Below, one piece after another: positions 5,648 to 7,473 of a DNA stretch of 7,473 nucleotides. The stretch is from positions 2,167 to 9,639 of the forward strand of contig JABSPI010000053.1 in assembly GCA_013214365.1 (NCBI GenBank), read 5' to 3'. The DNA is from Erythrobacter sp. (GTDB taxonomy: Bacteria > Pseudomonadota > Alphaproteobacteria > Sphingomonadales > Sphingomonadaceae). Each line of letters opens with the position of its first letter. Positions within the stretch are counted from its first letter, which is position 1. The notes below the pieces were generated by a model. That model saw only the letters and a program-made list of their open reading frames with translations, did not search any database and was not told the DNA's origin. Made by a program: the position numbers and the translations under genes.

Positions 5648-7473
5648 ATGACGTCCAGCCTTCAACTGGAAGCAGGAACCCAGACGCGTCGCGCTTCGCT
5701 GCGCGCGGCACTCAAACATACATCGGCTCTGGCCTTGTGCGCGGGCAGTCTTTGCGCCTCGCAAGCTGCACTGGCGCAGGACGCAGAAGCCGCCAATCAA
5801 GCTGTTGCCGACAATGTCATCATCGTCACCGCAACCAAGCGCGCCGAAGATCTGCAAGACGTGCCCGTCTCGATCAACGTTTTGGGTCAGGAAAGTCTCG
5901 ATGAGCTGAATATCCAAGGGTTCGAAGGTTACGTTCAAGCCCTGCCTGCGGTCAGTTTCCAAAGCCTGGGCCCGGGCCGCAATGAGGTATTTTTCCGCGG
6001 CCTGTCCGATGGCGGCAATGGCAACCCGTCGGGCACCGCGCCGAGCGCTGCGATCTATCTCGACGAGCAGCCTGTCACCACGATTGGCGGCAATTTGGAC
6101 ATTCAGGTCTATGACGTTGCCCGGGTTGAGGCGCTGTCTGGCCCGCAAAGTACCCTGTTCGGCGCCAGCTCGCAGACCGGCACATTGCGGATCGTCACCA
6201 ATGCCCCTGATCCTTCGGCTTTCGAAGCCGGCATGGATGTGTCGGGCAGCACGACCCGTTTTGGCGGGGAAAGCTATTCGATCGAAGCCTTTGCCAATGT
6301 GCCATTGGCCGAAGGGATCGCGCTGCGCCTGGTGGGCTGGCAGGTCGAAAATGGCGGCTATATCGACAATGTTGCGGCGACCAAGACGTTCACGCGCCAA
6401 GGTCAGGTGGTCGACAATGCGCCCTTCGTTGAAGAAGATTTCAACACCGAGAAGAAAACGGGTGCGCGCGCCGCGCTCGGCATTGATTTGAGCGACAATT
6501 GGACCGCCACTCTCAAGGCCAATTACCAGGATCAGCGCACCCAAGGTGTGTTCGACCATGATCCTGAAAATGTCGGCGATCTTGAGGTGGAACGGTTCTT
6601 CTCGGATTCCTACCGCGATGAATTCCTGCAATTGAGCGGCACGGTCGAAGGCAAGATCGGCGGGCTGGATTTCTCCTATTCGGGGTCATTCCTCGACCGC
6701 GATACGAGCTATGTGAATGACTATTCCGAATATGCGGAATATTCCTCTTACATCGATTATTACACCTGCGATTACGCCTATTCTTACGTCACCTACGCGA
6801 CCGAGTTCACCAATTGTAACGATCCACGGATCCAGTTCGAGCAGACCGGTCAGCTCAAGCGGCAAACGCATGAGGCGCGCATTTTGAGCGATGCCAATTC
6901 GCGTTTCCGTTTCCTGTTTGGCGGTTTTTATGATCGCCAGGAGCTCGACTTCCTGTTCGCTTACCGCATTCCGGCGATCAAACCTGGCTTTGCGATCTCC
7001 TTCTCACCCGGAACCCCCGATGACAGCTATTTTGTCACCGACCAGACCCGGTTGGAGAAGCAATTGGCGGTCTTTGGTGAGGTCGAATATGACCTGACCG
7101 AGGCGCTGACTGCGACCTTTGGTTATCGCTATAATGAGACGACAGTGTCTCTGAACGGAAATGTCGGAACGGTGTTCTCCGCCAATCCGGGCGTGGATGT
7201 GCGCGCCAAGGACAAGCGCAGCCTGTTCAAGGGCAATCTCAGCTATGAATTGTCCGATGACATCCTCACCTATCTGACCTTCTCGCAAGGCTTCAGACCC
7301 GGTGGTCCCAACCGCGTATCGACGCCCAATATCCCGCCGGTTTACGCGCCCGACCTCGTTGACAATTACGAGTTCGGTTGGAAATCGACGCTGGCTGATG
7401 GCCGGGTGCGTTTCAATGGCGCGGCCTTCTACATGACGTGGTCGGATATTCAGTTCACGCGGTTTGATCCGTC
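5648..7473 (+). CDS. TonB-dependent outer-membrane receptor, 3' end outside window
   Basis: Outer-membrane beta-barrel that takes up a bound ligand with energy from TonB-ExbBD. The first 608 codons are present; the remaining strands and the terminal aromatic residue lie off the right edge. Signal peptide about 1-44: basic TRRASLRAALK, hydrophobic core, cleavage after AALAQ. TonB box IIVTATKR (58-65). Plug domain about 66-185, with DVPVSINVLGQESL (71-84) and the end motif RVEALSGPQSTLFG (159-172) then TGTLRIVTN (177-185). The barrel follows, with the sphingomonad-style FSQGFRPGGPNR motif late in the visible part. Residues 355-383, probably an extracellular loop, contain 11 tyrosines, five preceded by Asp or Glu, with Cys374 inside it and Cys390 just after. 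The plug motif has Ser where Arg is common (ALSGPQ against the usual VLRGPQ). Ligand unknown: no siderophore, cobalamin or polysaccharide genes are beside it. It follows the TPR-sulfotransferase on the same strand. Confidence 0.95.
   Translation, partial: MTSSLQLEAGTQTRRASLRAALKHTSALALCAGSLCASQAALAQDAEAANQAVADNVIIVTATKRAEDLQDVPVSINVLGQESLDELNIQGFEGYVQALPAVSFQSLGPGRNEVFFRGLSDGGNGNPSGTAPSAAIYLDEQPVTTIGGNLDIQVYDVARVEALSGPQSTLFGASSQTGTLRIVTNAPDPSAFEAGMDVSGSTTRFGGESYSIEAFANVPLAEGIALRLVGWQVENGGYIDNVAATKTFTRQGQVVDNAPFVEEDFNTEKKTGARAALGIDLSDNWTATLKANYQDQRTQGVFDHDPENVGDLEVERFFSDSYRDEFLQLSGTVEGKIGGLDFSYSGSFLDRDTSYVNDYSEYAEYSSYIDYYTCDYAYSYVTYATEFTNCNDPRIQFEQTGQLKRQTHEARILSDANSRFRFLFGGFYDRQELDFLFAYRIPAIKPGFAISFSPGTPDDSYFVTDQTRLEKQLAVFGEVEYDLTEALTATFGYRYNETTVSLNGNVGTVFSANPGVDVRAKDKRSLFKGNLSYELSDDILTYLTFSQGFRPGGPNRVSTPNIPPVYAPDLVDNYEFGWKSTLADGRVRFNGAAFYMTWSDIQFTRFDP

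Noticed and set aside
5603..6631. 342-codon minus-strand open frame
   Set aside because: It is antisense to the receptor's signal peptide, plug and early barrel, whose motifs are unmistakable; no recognisable family on the minus strand.
1..7473. CRISPR array, tRNA/rRNA, insertion sequence or phage remnant
   Set aside because: No regularly spaced repeats, no cloverleaf or rRNA-like stretch, no transposase or integrase codons, and no abrupt composition change were seen.

Overview
The window is dense protein-coding DNA with moderately high G+C. It looks like an alphaproteobacterium of the sphingomonad/Erythrobacter type. The basis is the outer-membrane receptor style (long TonB-dependent receptor with an IVTATKR TonB box), the TPR-sulfotransferase architecture, the codon choice and the use of GTG and TTG starts. 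This is a judgement from family resemblance, not from a marker gene.

Layout: three genes run on the minus strand, from right to left. They are a LysR-type regulator (3756-2818), a lipoprotein type-B carboxylesterase (2721-1126) and the first 370 codons of a BCCT-family transporter (1112-1, running off the left edge). The esterase and transporter are 13 bp apart and almost certainly co-transcribed. Two genes run on the plus strand: a TPR-sulfotransferase (3873-5471) divergent from lysR, and the first 608 codons of a TonB-dependent receptor (5648-7473, running off the right edge). Only three intergenic gaps exceed 50 bp (96, 116 and 176 bp). No RNA genes, insertion sequences or CRISPR arrays were seen.

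Regulation: a 20-base element with 16 identical positions lies upstream of both lysR and the esterase, in the same orientation and at similar distance. Its core is an imperfect palindrome; the copy in the divergent gap fits the LysR T-N11-A format. It is a good candidate operator linking the regulator to the esterase-transporter operon and to the sulfotransferase.

Working model (inference): the esterase-BCCT pair could free and then import a quaternary-amine or similar zwitterionic solute. The second pair is more intriguing. The sulfotransferase keeps the motifs of tyrosylprotein sulfotransferases, and its neighbour receptor has a segment with 11 tyrosines in 29 residues, five of them directly after an acidic residue, which is the kind of context tyrosine sulfation favours. 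Sulfation of the receptor loop is a speculative but testable idea.
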